The notes: generated by a model from the sequence alone, not told the origin. A stretch of DNA of 64,000 nucleotides from Companilactobacillus kedongensis (GCF_003946625.1 NZ_RHOR01000003.1:112813-176812), one strand, 5' to 3'; counted from the first letter of the stretch, positions 53,087 to 63,209 are shown. Program-made: numbers and translations.

Positions 53087-54175
53087 ATGAAACGTTACTT
53101 GGTATTAGAAGATGGAAATATTTATTCCGGCCAAGCATTTGGTGCCGATGCTAACGCATTTGGCGAACTAGTATTCAGTACAGGGATGTCTGGATACCAG
53201 GAATCGATCACAGATCAATCATATAATGGGGAGATTTTGATGTTTACTTTCCCATTAATCGGAAATTACGGTATCAACCGTGATGACTATGAATCAATAA
53301 CCCCAACTTGCAAAGGTGTAGTAGTACATGAATTGGCCCGACGATCCAGTAATTGGAGAATGGATCTGTCATTAGATGATTATTTGAAACAAAACAATAT
53401 TCCCGGTATCAGCGGTATCGATACACGGGCAGTCACACGACACATCCGTTCTAAAGGAGCTTTGAAAGCTGTTTTAGTAGACGAAATAACTGATACAACT
53501 GTTAGTGATCTTCAAAAGGCTAGTTTGCCTCGAGATGAGGTTGCTACAAGTACGACCAGCAAAGCATATTCAGTTCCAGCTATTGGCAAAAAAATTGTTC
53601 TAGTAGATTTTGGATTAAAACTTTCTATCTTAAGAGAACTTTCTGCTAGAAATTTTAATATCGTTGTCCTACCATCAAATTCCAGTGCCGAAGATGTTTT
53701 AAGCCATGACCCCGATGGAGTTATGTTGTCAAATGGACCTGGCGATCCCAAAGATGTTCCAACTGCTTTGGAAATGATCCGTGGTGTTGAAAAGAAAGTG
53801 CCACTATTTGGAATTTGTTTAGGTCATCAACTGTTTGCCTTAGCAAATGGAGCCAATACATTCAAAATGAAGTTTGGACATCGTGGATTCAACCACCCTG
53901 TACGTGAACTTGCAACTGGTCGAATAGATTTTACTTCCCAAAACCATGGATATGCGGTTGATCGTGAATCACTAAAAGATACTGATCTTGAAGTTACTCA
54001 CGAAGAAATCAATGATCAAACTGTTGAAGGGATCAAACATGAAATCTACCCGGCCTTTTCTGTACAATATCATCCGGATGCAGCTCCTGGTCCACATGAT
54101 GCCGACTATTTATTTGATAGATTTATGGAAATGATCGACGAAAATAAGGAAAAGGGGAAAGTTTCACATGACTAA
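53087..54175 (+). CDS. carA: Carbamoyl phosphate synthase, small subunit
   Basis: This glutaminase subunit has 362 residues. It has the N-terminal CPSase domain ([16 protein letters not shown]) and the class I amidotransferase triad: Cys in [13 protein letters not shown], His and Glu in [11 protein letters not shown] region. GAAAGGGTG precedes the ATG. It overlaps carB by 8 bp. It stands apart from other pyrimidine or arginine genes in this window, so its pathway control cannot be told. Confidence 0.95.
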   Translation: MKRYLVLEDGNIYSGQAFGADANAFGELVFSTGMSGYQESITDQSYNGEILMFTFPLIGNYGINRDDYESITPTCKGVVVHELARRSSNWRMDLSLDDYLKQNNIPGISGIDTRAVTRHIRSKGALKAVLVDEITDTTVSDLQKASLPRDEVATSTTSKAYSVPAIGKKIVLVDFGLKLSILRELSARNFNIVVLPSNSSAEDVLSHDPDGVMLSNGPGDPKDVPTALEMIRGVEKKVPLFGICLGHQLFALANGANTFKMKFGHRGFNHPVRELATGRIDFTSQNHGYAVDRESLKDTDLEVTHEEINDQTVEGIKHEIYPAFSVQYHPDAAPGPHDADYLFDRFMEMIDENKEKGKVSHD

Positions 54176-57100
54176 AAGAACTGATATACACAAAATCATG
54201 GTAATTGGCTCCGGCCCAATCATTATTGGTCAAGCAGCCGAGTTTGACTATTCAGGAACTCAAGCCTGCATGGCCCTAAAAGAACTTGGTTATGAAGTTG
54301 TTTTGGTCAATTCCAATCCAGCTACGATCATGACTGATAAAGAAATCGCCGATCAAGTTTATATCGAACCAATTACTTATCAATTCGTTTCGCAAATTTT
54401 AAGAAAAGAACTTCCAGATGCAATTTTGCCAACATTAGGTGGACAACAAGGTCTAAACATGGCAATGGAACTTGCTAAATCAGGTATTTTGGAAGAATTA
54501 AAGATCGAATTACTCGGAACAAAACTTGACGCGATCGACCAAGCCGAAGATCGTGAGAAGTTCCGTAGTTTAATGAATACTTTGAAAGAACCCGTTCCTG
54601 AATCAGCTATCGTTAATAAGATGCAAGAAGCTGTTGAAGCAGGAAACAAAATTGGCTATCCATTGATTGTCCGTCCAGCATTTACTATGGGTGGTACAGG
54701 TGGTGGTATTGCCGATAACGAACAAGAACTACGCCAAATCGTAGATCGTGGTCTAGCACTTTCACCAGTAACACAAGTCATGCTTGAACAGAGTATTGCC
54801 GGATTCAAAGAAATCGAATTTGAAGTTATGCGTGATGCTAACGATAACGCTATGGTCGTCTGTGGGATGGAAAATTTTGATCCCGTTGGTATTCATACTG
54901 GTGATTCAATTGTTTATGCACCGATTCAAACTTTGAGTGACCGTGAATTTCAAATGCTTAGAGATGTCGCACTCAAAATAATCCGTGCTCTCAAAATCGA
55001 AGGTGGCTGTAACGTTCAGCTAGCTCTTGATCCTAAGAGTTTCCAATACTTTGTGATCGAAGTTAATCCTAGAGTTAGTCGTTCGAGTGCTTTGGCTTCT
55101 AAAGCCACTGGTTATCCGATCGCTAAAGTGGCTGCTAAAATTGCTGTCGGTCTAACTTTGGATGAAATAATCAATCCTGTTACTGGAACGACTTATGCTG
55201 AATTTGAGCCAGCTTTGGATTATGTTGTCTGCAAGATTCCTAGATGGCCATTTGATAAATTTACCAAGGCTGACCGTTTATTAGGAACACAAATGAAGGC
55301 CACTGGTGAAGTTATGGCCATTGGTCGTAACATTGAAGAGGCTACTTTAAAAGCAGTTCGTTCCCTTGAAATAGGTTTGAACTATATTGATGAACCTAAA
55401 TTACATCAAATTTCCGATGAAGATTTAGAAGAAGGATTAGTCGAAGCTAAAGATGACCGACTATTCTATCTTGCTGAAGCGATTCGCCGTGGTATGACGA
55501 TTGACGAATTAGCGGACAAAACAAAGATCAATCTATTCTTCCTCGATAAACTACTTCATATCATCGAAATTGAAGATGATTTAAAGAAAAATATTAATGA
55601 TTCAGAAATTTTATTAAATGCTAAGAAAAATGGTTTCTCTGATAAAACCGTTGCTGGTTTATGGAATCAAACCGAAGATCAAGTTAGAAAATTTAGAACT
55701 GATAACAAATTATTGCCAGTTTATAAAATGGTCGACACTTGTGCCGGCGAGTTTGATTCAGAAACACCATATTTCTATGGAACATATGAAACAGAAAATG
55801 AGAGTGTCGTCAGCGATAAACCTTCGATCCTAGTTATCGGTTCTGGTCCGATCAGAATTGGTCAAGGTGTCGAGTTTGACTATGCGACAGTTCATTCTGT
55901 CAAAGCTATTCAAAAGGCCGGCTACGAAGCTATCATTATGAATAGTAATCCCGAAACTGTTTCAACTGACTTCTCCGTTTCTGATAAGTTGTATTTCGAG
56001 CCGCTAACTTTGGAAGATGTTTTGAATGTTATTGAGTTAGAAAAACCAGAAGGGGTTATCCTACAATTCGGTGGTCAAACAGCTATCAACTTGGCCGAAC
56101 CATTACTAGCTCACGGCGTAAAAGTTCTCGGTACTAGCGTTGAAGATATCAACCGTGCTGAAGATCGTGATGAGTTTGAAAAGGTCATCAATAATGCCAA
56201 TATTGCGCACCCTCAAGGTGATACAGCCGACAATGCTGAAGATGCTTTAGTAATTGCTGAAAAGGTCGGTTATCCAGTCTTAGTACGTCCTAGTTACGTT
56301 CTAGGCGGACGTGCCATGGAAATCATCCATCATAAGGGTGATCTTGATTACTATATGCATAACGCCGTTAAAGCTTCTCATGATCATCCAGTTCTGGTCG
56401 ATCACTATCTGATCGGTAAAGAGTGTGAAGTTGATGCTATTTGTGACGGTAAAGATGTCTTGATCCCAGGTATCATGGAACATATCGAACGTGCCGGGGT
56501 CCATTCAGGAGATTCAATGTCTGTCTATCCAACACAACACTTCTCACAGGATATTTGTGACCAGATCGTTCATTACACAAAGCTATTGGCTAAGGATCTT
56601 AACTGTATCGGAATGATGAATATTCAATTCGTCGTTCATGAAGAAAAAGTCTATGTTATTGAAGTTAATCCACGTGCCAGTCGGACGGTGCCATTCTTGA
56701 GTAAGGTAACTGACATTCCAATGGCTCAAGTGGCAACTAATGTTATTCTCGGGAAAACTTTACGTGAGCAAGGATATCAAGATGGACTCAAGCCTGCTGG
56801 TGAATTAGTTCACGTGAAAGCGCCGGTATTTTCATTCTCGAAATTGAATGGTGTGGACCCGTTATTAGGACCAGAAATGAAGTCAACTGGAGAAGTTATG
56901 GGTACTGATAAGACATTTGAAAAGGCACTTTATAAAGCCTTTGAAGGTGCCAAATTACACGTCCCAGATCATGGAAAAGTCTTGATCACAATTAGAGACT
57001 CAGACTTCGATGAAGGTTATCAAGTTGCAAAACGTTTCCGTGACTTAGGATTCTTGTTATTGGCTACTGGCAATACTGCTGATTACTTATCTTCTAAAGG

Positions 57101-57320
57101 TTTAAAAGTTAAAAAACTAGAACCTAAAGAATTGCACCAAATGATGCTAGACAAGGAAATCGACGTTGTTATTAATACAGTGATCGATGACAAGGATCAT
57201 GGCGAATATGTCAGAACTTTGGCGATCGCTCATGGAGTAACACTGTTCACTGCAATTGACACAGTGTTCGGGATGCTTGATGTGCTCGAATCACAGTCAT
57301 TTTATACAAAAGCTCTTTAA
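54168..57320 (+). CDS. carB: Carbamoyl phosphate synthase, large subunit
   Basis: This protein has 1050 residues with two ATP-grasp halves. [22 protein letters not shown] opens the first and [21 protein letters not shown] the second. MGGTGGG and LGGRAMEI are the ATP loops, and the C-terminal MGS-like domain (about 930-1050) has [11 protein letters not shown] and IDTVFGMLD. It makes carbamoyl phosphate with carA. Full length, with no lesions. A terminator follows at 57341-57378. Confidence 0.96.
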   Translation: MTKRTDIHKIMVIGSGPIIIGQAAEFDYSGTQACMALKELGYEVVLVNSNPATIMTDKEIADQVYIEPITYQFVSQILRKELPDAILPTLGGQQGLNMAMELAKSGILEELKIELLGTKLDAIDQAEDREKFRSLMNTLKEPVPESAIVNKMQEAVEAGNKIGYPLIVRPAFTMGGTGGGIADNEQELRQIVDRGLALSPVTQVMLEQSIAGFKEIEFEVMRDANDNAMVVCGMENFDPVGIHTGDSIVYAPIQTLSDREFQMLRDVALKIIRALKIEGGCNVQLALDPKSFQYFVIEVNPRVSRSSALASKATGYPIAKVAAKIAVGLTLDEIINPVTGTTYAEFEPALDYVVCKIPRWPFDKFTKADRLLGTQMKATGEVMAIGRNIEEATLKAVRSLEIGLNYIDEPKLHQISDEDLEEGLVEAKDDRLFYLAEAIRRGMTIDELADKTKINLFFLDKLLHIIEIEDDLKKNINDSEILLNAKKNGFSDKTVAGLWNQTEDQVRKFRTDNKLLPVYKMVDTCAGEFDSETPYFYGTYETENESVVSDKPSILVIGSGPIRIGQGVEFDYATVHSVKAIQKAGYEAIIMNSNPETVSTDFSVSDKLYFEPLTLEDVLNVIELEKPEGVILQFGGQTAINLAEPLLAHGVKVLGTSVEDINRAEDRDEFEKVINNANIAHPQGDTADNAEDALVIAEKVGYPVLVRPSYVLGGRAMEIIHHKGDLDYYMHNAVKASHDHPVLVDHYLIGKECEVDAICDGKDVLIPGIMEHIERAGVHSGDSMSVYPTQHFSQDICDQIVHYTKLLAKDLNCIGMMNIQFVVHEEKVYVIEVNPRASRTVPFLSKVTDIPMAQVATNVILGKTLREQGYQDGLKPAGELVHVKAPVFSFSKLNGVDPLLGPEMKSTGEVMGTDKTFEKALYKAFEGAKLHVPDHGKVLITIRDSDFDEGYQVAKRFRDLGFLLLATGNTADYLSSKGLKVKKLEPKELHQMMLDKEIDVVINTVIDDKDHGEYVRTLAIAHGVTLFTAIDTVFGMLDVLESQSFYTKAL

Positions 57321-57918
57321 AAAAGATATTACTTCAAAATAAAAAGTCCAAAATCATTTCAGATTTTGGACTTTTTTTGTTTTATTTTCTTAAATGTTTT
57401 TCTGGCTAATTATATAGACCAATTTGGAAAACTAATTTAAGTGGTAAGTTCGAATTTTGGTTCAAATTATTTTAGAATAAAAAAAATAAAGGCCTACCAC
57501 TAGCCTTTATTGCGAGAGATCCAGAGCCTACCACAAACTCTGTTTACAAGCAGTTGAGAAGGAGTACTACATGTAACAATAACAAGAAGTTAAGTTCATA
57601 TTTCCCGCCTATATAAACCATCTTCATTATAAAGCTTTACTTATGTTATTTCCACACTTTGTGAAAAAACATTTTAATTCTAATCAGTAACAGAATATTA
57701 TAAGCATTAGGATTTGAAGCGCTATCAATATATAATATTATGGCTTTGATGATAAGTTTTTTCTGAATGGAAACTGCTCTAAATGGCTGTATTACTGGTC
57801 TATGTCAATTTTAAACAATCCAATTTTATAATTATGGTTATAAATATCAGGAATAATGTTAGATAATCATATCAGATAGAAGTTGGGTTTTAATTATGAA
57901 TTGAAGGCGGTATTAGTC
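57321..57918 (+). other. Long gap after carB with two hairpins sharing one loop
   Basis: After the carB terminator, two hairpins follow at 57485-57511 (AATAAAGGC / GCCTTTATT) and 57522-57542 (CAGAG / CTCTG); both show CTACCAC in the loop. The remaining roughly 370 bp are AT-rich without a coding frame that has a ribosome site until 57919. A small RNA is possible; no promoter is obvious. Confidence 0.4.
57341..57378 (+). terminator. Intrinsic terminator of carAB
   Basis: AAAAAGTCCAAAATC pairs with GATTTTGGACTTTTT, followed by T residues. Confidence 0.92.
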
Positions 57919-58188
57919 TTGGAAGAAATTAAAGGAGCTATAAAGAGCGACGAAGTAGTTCGCGAATTAGAAGAATCTGTTGGGACTTTTAACATCAATT
58001 CTGAAGAAGTCTTGATTGAGCTTGTGATGAGTTACATTTTTAAAATGAACAAACAAGTTGATTGGCAAATGCCACTCGCAAATTTGCGCAGTGACCTAGT
58101 TTATTATTCTCTACAAACAGATGACCTAAATAAACGTGACGTCGAAGAATTGTTGTTTAAGATCAATTATCTTTTGAATAGTAAATAG
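57919..58188 (+). CDS. Small hypothetical protein
   Basis: This acidic protein has 89 residues from a TTG start at 57919 that follows AAGGCGG by 9 bp; upstream in-frame codons lack a site. It begins LEEIKGAIKSDEVVRELEES (initiator read as Met) and is probably all helical. The family was not recognised. A terminator follows at 58205-58240. Confidence 0.55.
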   Translation: MEEIKGAIKSDEVVRELEESVGTFNINSEEVLIELVMSYIFKMNKQVDWQMPLANLRSDLVYYSLQTDDLNKRDVEELLFKINYLLNSK

Positions 58189-58204
58189 ATTCCGAAATTA
58201 TTCT

Positions 58205-58240
58205 AGAGACACCAAAGTTATATTTGGTGCCTCTTTTTTT
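58205..58240 (+). terminator. Intrinsic terminator
   Basis: AGAGACACCAAA pairs with TTTGGTGCCTCT, one mismatch, followed by T residues. Confidence 0.82.
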
Positions 58241-58273
58241 GCGCAATGATATAGTAAAAATGAGGTGAATTTG

Positions 58274-59026
58274 ATGGTTAAGATTTATCAGAGAAATTTT
58301 CAAGATGTGCCGGTACTCGAAGTAGTTGAGGAAGAGAACCGTTATAAAGCTGTGCCGCTAGTGGTGTTCTATCATGGCTGGCGTTCCGAAAAAGAGTTAG
58401 TTTTGACTCAAGCACGTAAATTAGCTGCTAAACATATTCGTGTGGTCATGCCTGATGCAATGCACCACGGTAAAAGATTGGAAGATGTTTCTTCAATCCC
58501 TTCATTTACCTTTTGGAATAGCATTCAGGGTAATTTGTCCGAGTTTGAATTGATCGTTAACTTCTATAAGAAGAGAGATCTGATCAAAGATGACAAAATC
58601 GGGGTTGGCGGTTATTCAATGGGTGGCATGACGACTGGAGCTTTATTAACACAACATCCAGAAATTACTGCGGGAACTATTATTATGGGAACTCCAAACT
58701 TAAATGCTTATGCAAAATTAGTTAGGTATCATGCAAAAAATCATGGTATCTATGTGCCTAAGGATTTGAAGTTGCTGACGAGTTGGATCGATAATTACGA
58801 TCTTAATTTACAACCTGAAAAGATCAATAAGCGTCCACTGCTGTTTTGGCATGGGACTGAAGATGAACGTATTCCTTATTCAGAATCGAAGGATTTCTTT
58901 GATATGATCCAAGGAAAAGATTATGCGGAACAAGTGGCCTTTATTACTGGTTATAAGGCTGGTCATTTGGTTGAACCGCCATTGATGGATAAAATTGCTA
59001 ACTTTTTTGAGTATTATTTGTATTAG
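58274..59026 (+). CDS. Alpha/beta hydrolase
   Basis: This serine hydrolase has 250 residues. The nucleophile elbow is VGGYSMGGMTTG, the oxyanion region VVFYHGWRSEKE, the acid in LLFWHGTEDERIPY and the His in GYKAGHLVEP. GAGGTGA precedes the ATG at 58274; an in-frame GTG at 58265 lies inside the ribosome site. It resembles YitV-type esterases; the substrate is unknown. Repeat B11 starts 13 bp after its stop. Confidence 0.87.
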   Translation: MVKIYQRNFQDVPVLEVVEEENRYKAVPLVVFYHGWRSEKELVLTQARKLAAKHIRVVMPDAMHHGKRLEDVSSIPSFTFWNSIQGNLSEFELIVNFYKKRDLIKDDKIGVGGYSMGGMTTGALLTQHPEITAGTIIMGTPNLNAYAKLVRYHAKNHGIYVPKDLKLLTSWIDNYDLNLQPEKINKRPLLFWHGTEDERIPYSESKDFFDMIQGKDYAEQVAFITGYKAGHLVEPPLMDKIANFFEYYLY

Positions 59027-59039
59027 TGGGTTTTAGTAT

Positions 59040-59224
59040 GCCGTCTCCAGATATGGGAAATATTTTCTGGCTGTGCGGACCGCTCCGAGTCAAAGTGCGG
59101 TCTCGAAGCTCGGTTTGAAGCCTTGCAAGCAAGTCTCCAAACACGCCCGGTGGTGTAAGAACGAGAAAAACGCTCGTCCTAACGCCACTGTCACTGCCAG
59201 TAAATATTTCCCATATCTTCCGAC
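59040..59224 (+). repeat. Family B repeat, subtype copy B11 (plus orientation)
   Basis: The outer arms AGATATGGGAAATATT and AATATTTCCCATATCT pair. P4 is GACCGC-TCCGAGTCAAAGT-GCGGTC, P3 is CGGTTTGAAGCCTTG / CAAGTCTCCAAACACG and P2 is GGTGGTGTAAGAACGAG / CTCGTCCTAACGCC. The P3 and P4 sequences differ from the main group and match B12, so the two form a subtype. Confidence 0.88.
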
Positions 59225-59338
59225 TAGTAATGGTTTATAAAGGAAATCTTAGAGATTCAAACAAAGTTTCCAGTTTTTATTGTGTTTTTGGTATGAGAAT
59301 GATATTCCATCGATATATATTGAAAGGATGTTAAAAAT

Positions 59339-59626
59339 ATGAGCGAGATCAAAGCTATTTCTGCTAAAGATTTAGTAAATGATTTTGAGAAGTATGCTGA
59401 CAAAGTTGTAGATTGCAATGAAGCTCTTTTGGTATCCGGTCCTGAAAATAAAAACGTTGTTCTGATGTCTGAAAAAGAATTTGATTCATGGCAGGAAACT
59501 AAGCATTTTCTAGATGACCCTGAATTAAGAGAAAGACTAATGAATGCAGTTAATAGTTTGAATAAAGAAAAAGATACAAGAACGATTACTCCTGAACAAT
59601 GGGAGCTTATGAATAGAAATCGTTAA
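59339..59626 (+). CDS. Orphan Phd/YefM-like antitoxin
   Basis: This protein has 95 residues. The N-terminal half (AISAKDLVNDFEKYADKVVDCNEALLVSGPENKNVVLMSEKEFDSW) fits the Phd/YefM DNA-binding fold; the C-terminal half is charged. No toxin gene (YoeB, Doc or other) follows; the next element is a terminator and repeat B12. AAAGGATG precedes the ATG. It may be a lone regulator or the remnant of a pair. It lies between repeats B11 and B12. Confidence 0.78.
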   Translation: MSEIKAISAKDLVNDFEKYADKVVDCNEALLVSGPENKNVVLMSEKEFDSWQETKHFLDDPELRERLMNAVNSLNKEKDTRTITPEQWELMNRNR

Positions 59627-59639
59627 AAGCTAATAAAAT

Positions 59640-59683
59640 AGGAGTTATATTTCGCTTTCAAAGACGAAATATAACTCCTTTTG
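59640..59683 (+). terminator. Intrinsic terminator of the antitoxin gene
   Basis: AGGAGTTATATTTCG pairs with CGAAATATAACTCCT, followed by T residues. Confidence 0.9.
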
Positions 59684-59708
59684 TATGTTCAATGTATTAT
59701 CCAATTTA

Positions 59709-59889
59709 GTCGGAAGGACTGATAATATTCACCAGCTATGAGAGTGTTGTTATGGCTTTAGCCATTAGAACACCGGGCGTGTTTAGAGACTTACCGGTTT
59801 GTGGTAAGGCTCTGAACCGAGAGTCGAGACCGTACTTTGGGCTCGAGTCGGTCCGCATAGCAGGTGGATATTCTCAGCCCTGGAGACGG
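59709..59889 (-). repeat. Family B repeat, subtype copy B12 (minus orientation)
   Basis: Copy of the B11 subtype in opposite orientation. Shared blocks on the minus strand include GGTCTCGACTC and CACGCCCGGTG, and P2 is GTGTTGTTATGGC / GCCATTAGAACAC. It lies just beyond the stop of menE read on the minus strand. Confidence 0.85.
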
Positions 59890-59891
59890 AA

Positions 59892-61349
59892 CTACAACAG
59901 TTTATAAACCATTCCATGCATTTTACGACGTAAAATCTTGCCGCTGGATGTTTGTGGGAAATGATCTATCTGTCGGAATTCCTTTGGTACTTTGTAATGA
60001 GCCATGTGATCGCGGCCGTATTCGATGAGGTCTTCACCAGTCAAATAGGCGTCATCATCCAAAATCACATAGGCAATCGGGATCTGACCCCAAGTTTCAT
60101 CGCGTTTTCCTAGAATAGTAATGCCGATGATACCTTTGATCTTGCTATAAATATTCTCGACTTCTTCGGGATAAATATTTTCACCGCCAGAAATGATCAT
60201 GTCATCTTTTCTGCCTTTGACGAACAAGAATCCTTCATCATCTAAATAACCGATATCGCCGGTCTTAAAATACTGATCATCAGTCATGCGCTGTTTAAAT
60301 AGTTCAGGCATATTCAAATAACTTTTGGCGACGTTTGGAGCTTTGACTTCGATTTCACCAATGCCTTCGGGATTTTGTTGCGTGATCCGCAATTGAACGG
60401 GGAAGAGTGCCTGTCCGGATGAACCGACTTTTCTTTCGGCGTCACGATTGTTTAAAGCAACAACGTTTGAGGCTGTTTCGGTCATGCCGTAACTTTGAAT
60501 GACGGGAATTGCCAACATGTTACAACGCAACAAGGTCCAATTGTCGATCGGACCACCGCCTAAGAGGACACAACGGAAATTACTGTTGTATTTTTGCTTA
60601 GGGGCCAAATTATTCAATAATCTTTTGAGCATGGTGGGAACTAGTGAGATGATCGAAGCTCTTTCGTTGATCAAAATTTTATTGATATAGGTTTCATCAA
60701 ATTTAGGGATCAGGTAAACGCCTATCCCATAAATCAGTGAACGCATGGCAATCGAGAACCCGGAAATATGAAACAGCGGCACTGCCAAGACCCAAGAATC
60801 ACGGTAACTGATACCAAAATTCAAGGAGGTTCCAATGGCAGAATAAAAATGATTGCCGAAGGTTTGCAGGACACCTTTGGGACGTCCGGATGTGCCTGAG
60901 GTGTACATGATCGAAGTTACGTCGTCATTGTTGAATTCTTCCACAGGTTGATAACTTTTATTTGATGTCAGTGACAATGTTTCAGAGATCTTCACTTGTG
61001 GAAAATCCACTTGAGTTGCTTCGGTCAGGTCAGCACCATCATCTAGCAGACAGAATTTAGCGTTGGAATCTCGTAATTGAAAACCTAATTCATCTTTTGA
61101 CAAGCGAGTGTTTAAAAAAACAATTTCAGCACCGAGCTGTTGTAAAGCCAAAATGGCAATGTAACCGTTAAAAGTATTAGCAATAAAAATCGCGATCCGG
61201 TCATGTCTTTTTACGCCGTATGTTGAAAGTTTGCTGGCATATAATTGAACGCTGTCATCAAGTTCTGAAAAGGTGAAGTCGGAGTGTTCGAGAATCAATG
61301 CTGTTTTTTTAGGATTAAGCTGAGCTTGTTTTTTTAACCAATTTTCCAA
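59892..61349 (-). CDS. menE: o-Succinylbenzoate-CoA ligase
   Basis: This AMP-forming ligase has 485 residues. The AMP-binding motif is MYTSGTSGRPKGVLQTF, further motifs are QSYGMTETASNVVAL and YFKTGDIGYLDDEGFLFVKGRKDDMIISGGENIYP, and the C-terminal lysine in TSSGKILRRK. It lies 15 bp after menB in the same unit. It activates o-succinylbenzoate for 1,4-dihydroxy-2-naphthoate synthesis. Confidence 0.92.
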   Translation of the reverse strand: MENWLKKQAQLNPKKTALILEHSDFTFSELDDSVQLYASKLSTYGVKRHDRIAIFIANTFNGYIAILALQQLGAEIVFLNTRLSKDELGFQLRDSNAKFCLLDDGADLTEATQVDFPQVKISETLSLTSNKSYQPVEEFNNDDVTSIMYTSGTSGRPKGVLQTFGNHFYSAIGTSLNFGISYRDSWVLAVPLFHISGFSIAMRSLIYGIGVYLIPKFDETYINKILINERASIISLVPTMLKRLLNNLAPKQKYNSNFRCVLLGGGPIDNWTLLRCNMLAIPVIQSYGMTETASNVVALNNRDAERKVGSSGQALFPVQLRITQQNPEGIGEIEVKAPNVAKSYLNMPELFKQRMTDDQYFKTGDIGYLDDEGFLFVKGRKDDMIISGGENIYPEEVENIYSKIKGIIGITILGKRDETWGQIPIAYVILDDDAYLTGEDLIEYGRDHMAHYKVPKEFRQIDHFPQTSSGKILRRKMHGMVYKLL

Positions 61350-61364
61350 AGTTCATTTTCCTTT

Positions 61365-62180
61365 CTAGGGGAATTTAGGGAACTTGTCGAAATCTGGGTC
61401 GCGTTTCTCCAAAAAGGCATCACGACCTTCTTTTCCTTCGTCAGTTGTGTAGAATAACATTGTTGAATCACCAGCCATTTGTTGCAATCCAGCGATTCCG
61501 TCAGTATCGGCATTCATGGCTGCTTTGATGAAACGAATAGCTGTTGGAGATTTCTTCAAGATCTCGTTACACCATTCAATTGTTTCCTTTTCAACGTCAG
61601 CTAATGGTACGACTTTGTTGATCCAGCCCATTTGGAAAGCTTCGTCAGCTGAATAAGGTTTGCACATGAACCAAACTTCTTTGGCACGTTTATGGCCGAT
61701 GACACGAGCTAAGTAGGCTGAACCGTAACCGGCATCAAAACTGCCGACTTTAGGACCAGTTTGCATAAACTTGGCGTTGTCAGCTGCAATCGTTAAATCA
61801 CAGACTAGTTGTAAGATATTTCCACCACCGACTGACCAGCCGCGAACCATAGCGATAACTGGTTTAGGGATGATGCGAATCAAGTGTTGCAAGTCCAAAA
61901 CATTTAATCTAGCGATGTGGTCGGGACCAACGTAACCACCATTTCCACGAACACTTTGATCTCCGCCGGAACAAAAGGCGAGGTCTCCTTGCCCTGTTAA
62001 AATAATTGCGCCGATCGAAGCGTCATCACGGCAGTAATTGAAAGCCTCAATCATTTCCTGTACAGTGACAGGTGTAAAGGCGTTACGCTTTTCGGGACGA
62101 TTGATAGTGATCTTGGCGATCTTACCCATGCGCTCAAAAAGGATTTCTTGATATTCTTTAATTGTTTCCCATTTACTCAT
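61365..62180 (-). CDS. menB: 1,4-Dihydroxy-2-naphthoyl-CoA synthase
   Basis: This crotonase-fold enzyme has 271 residues. The motif [18 protein letters not shown] and [18 protein letters not shown] are diagnostic for MenB. It closes the naphthoate ring. GGAGG precedes the ATG. Its start is only 26 bp from the divergent menI start, too little space for two ordinary promoters. Confidence 0.95.
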   Translation of the reverse strand: MSKWETIKEYQEILFERMGKIAKITINRPEKRNAFTPVTVQEMIEAFNYCRDDASIGAIILTGQGDLAFCSGGDQSVRGNGGYVGPDHIARLNVLDLQHLIRIIPKPVIAMVRGWSVGGGNILQLVCDLTIAADNAKFMQTGPKVGSFDAGYGSAYLARVIGHKRAKEVWFMCKPYSADEAFQMGWINKVVPLADVEKETIEWCNEILKKSPTAIRFIKAAMNADTDGIAGLQQMAGDSTMLFYTTDEGKEGRDAFLEKRDPDFDKFPKFP

Positions 62181-62206
62181 TAAAATAACCTCCGAGGTGT
62201 TAAGTT

Positions 62207-62581
62207 ATGAATCTTTTAGAAAATCTAGGGATAAAAGTAGTCGAACAGACTAAGAAAAAAGTCGTCTTAGAGATGACGATAGAAGATATACATTTACAAC
62301 CATATAAGATCATGCACGGCGGTCTCAACGCTGTTTTAGCTGAAACTGCTGGCAGTATTGGTGCCAATCTCAATATTAAAGAAGACGGTTTCGCGGCTGT
62401 CGGTGTAGACATTATGACACATCAATTAAACAAGATTAAGGACGGAATTGTCATCGCCGAGGCCACGCCGGTACGAATTGGCAAAAATATTCAAACTTGG
62501 CAGGCCTTTACCCATAAAAAAGGCAGTGCGATCAATGCCAGCTTGAGTACGATGACGCTCAAAAAAGTTAAAGTTGATTAA
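62207..62581 (+). CDS. menI: Hotdog-fold thioesterase, probable DHNA-CoA thioesterase
   Basis: This protein has 124 residues. Motif MHGGLNAVLAETAGSIGANL (His-Gly-Gly with catalytic Glu) fits the PaaI/YbgC-type hotdog thioesterases. Placed head to head with menB, it most likely hydrolyses 1,4-dihydroxy-2-naphthoyl-CoA. GAGGTG precedes the ATG. Its stop overlaps the stop of the convergent DUF308 gene by 4 bp. No menA is in this window. Confidence 0.82.
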   Translation: MNLLENLGIKVVEQTKKKVVLEMTIEDIHLQPYKIMHGGLNAVLAETAGSIGANLNIKEDGFAAVGVDIMTHQLNKIKDGIVIAEATPVRIGKNIQTWQAFTHKKGSAINASLSTMTLKKVKVD

Positions 62582-63099
62582 TTTCGATAGATCCTTGAGT
62601 TGATGATTTCAAAAAAGGCCAGAATAATTAGTCCGATCCCGAACAATTGATAGAAGAAAATCATCGTTTTGGAAGGATTAAGGATGAAAACTATTCCCAC
62701 GCCGATCAATAAGGCTGAATAAAAATAGTCCAGCCAGGGTGTGACATTAACGTGTCTTTTGGTCTCATTTGAATCTCTGAATTGGTTGATCCCATTGACC
62801 AACAAAATTATTCCTAATACAGGTGGCACGAGTTGGATCAAGATCTTAGCCACGAATAAAACTAATACGGCGAGTAATAACGCACCGGCTCCAAGACCGA
62901 TGGCAATGTTATTTTCGCCGGTTTTTTGTCTAATACTGATACCGTCGATGATCGATAGTACGCCGTAAATTGCAATATAAGTAGAAACTAGGTAGATAAT
63001 GGCGTTTACGCTTTTGGTCGGTTGTGCCGTTATCAAGATCCCAACGACCAACAAAAAGATGAAACGCAGCCAACGATAAAGTTGGAACTGTCTGACCAT
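62578..63099 (-). CDS. DUF308/HdeD-like membrane protein
   Basis: This protein has 173 residues with six membrane helices in three short pairs (VVGILITAQPTKSVNAI, YLVSTYIAIYGVLSIIDG, VGIVFILNPSKTMIF), the pattern of the HdeD/DUF308 family. The start is MVRQFQLYRWLRF, with GGGGGAAG before it. The role is unknown; family members include an acid-stress protein. The tnpB element lies just upstream. Confidence 0.8.
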   Translation of the reverse strand: MVRQFQLYRWLRFIFLLVVGILITAQPTKSVNAIIYLVSTYIAIYGVLSIIDGISIRQKTGENNIAIGLGAGALLLAVLVLFVAKILIQLVPPVLGIILLVNGINQFRDSNETKRHVNVTPWLDYFYSALLIGVGIVFILNPSKTMIFFYQLFGIGLIILAFFEIINSRIYRN

Positions 63100-63120
63100 T
63101 TTTTCACTTCCCCCGATTAA

Positions 63121-63209
63121 GTGTGAACTACACGGCACTGAATTACCGTGCTTCTAGGAACGTTCCAGACTTGCCAACTAGTATTTCAACTAGTTGATAG
63201 CGGTCAGAA
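63121..63209 (-). mobile_element. Right end of an IS200/IS605-type element, likely guide-RNA region
   Basis: Downstream of tnpB on the minus strand are hairpins AACTAGT / ACTAGTT, GGAACGTTCC and GCACGG / CCGTGT, ending near GTAGTTCAC. In this family the stretch following tnpB encodes the guide RNA and the transposition end. The exact boundary was not determined. Confidence 0.6.
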
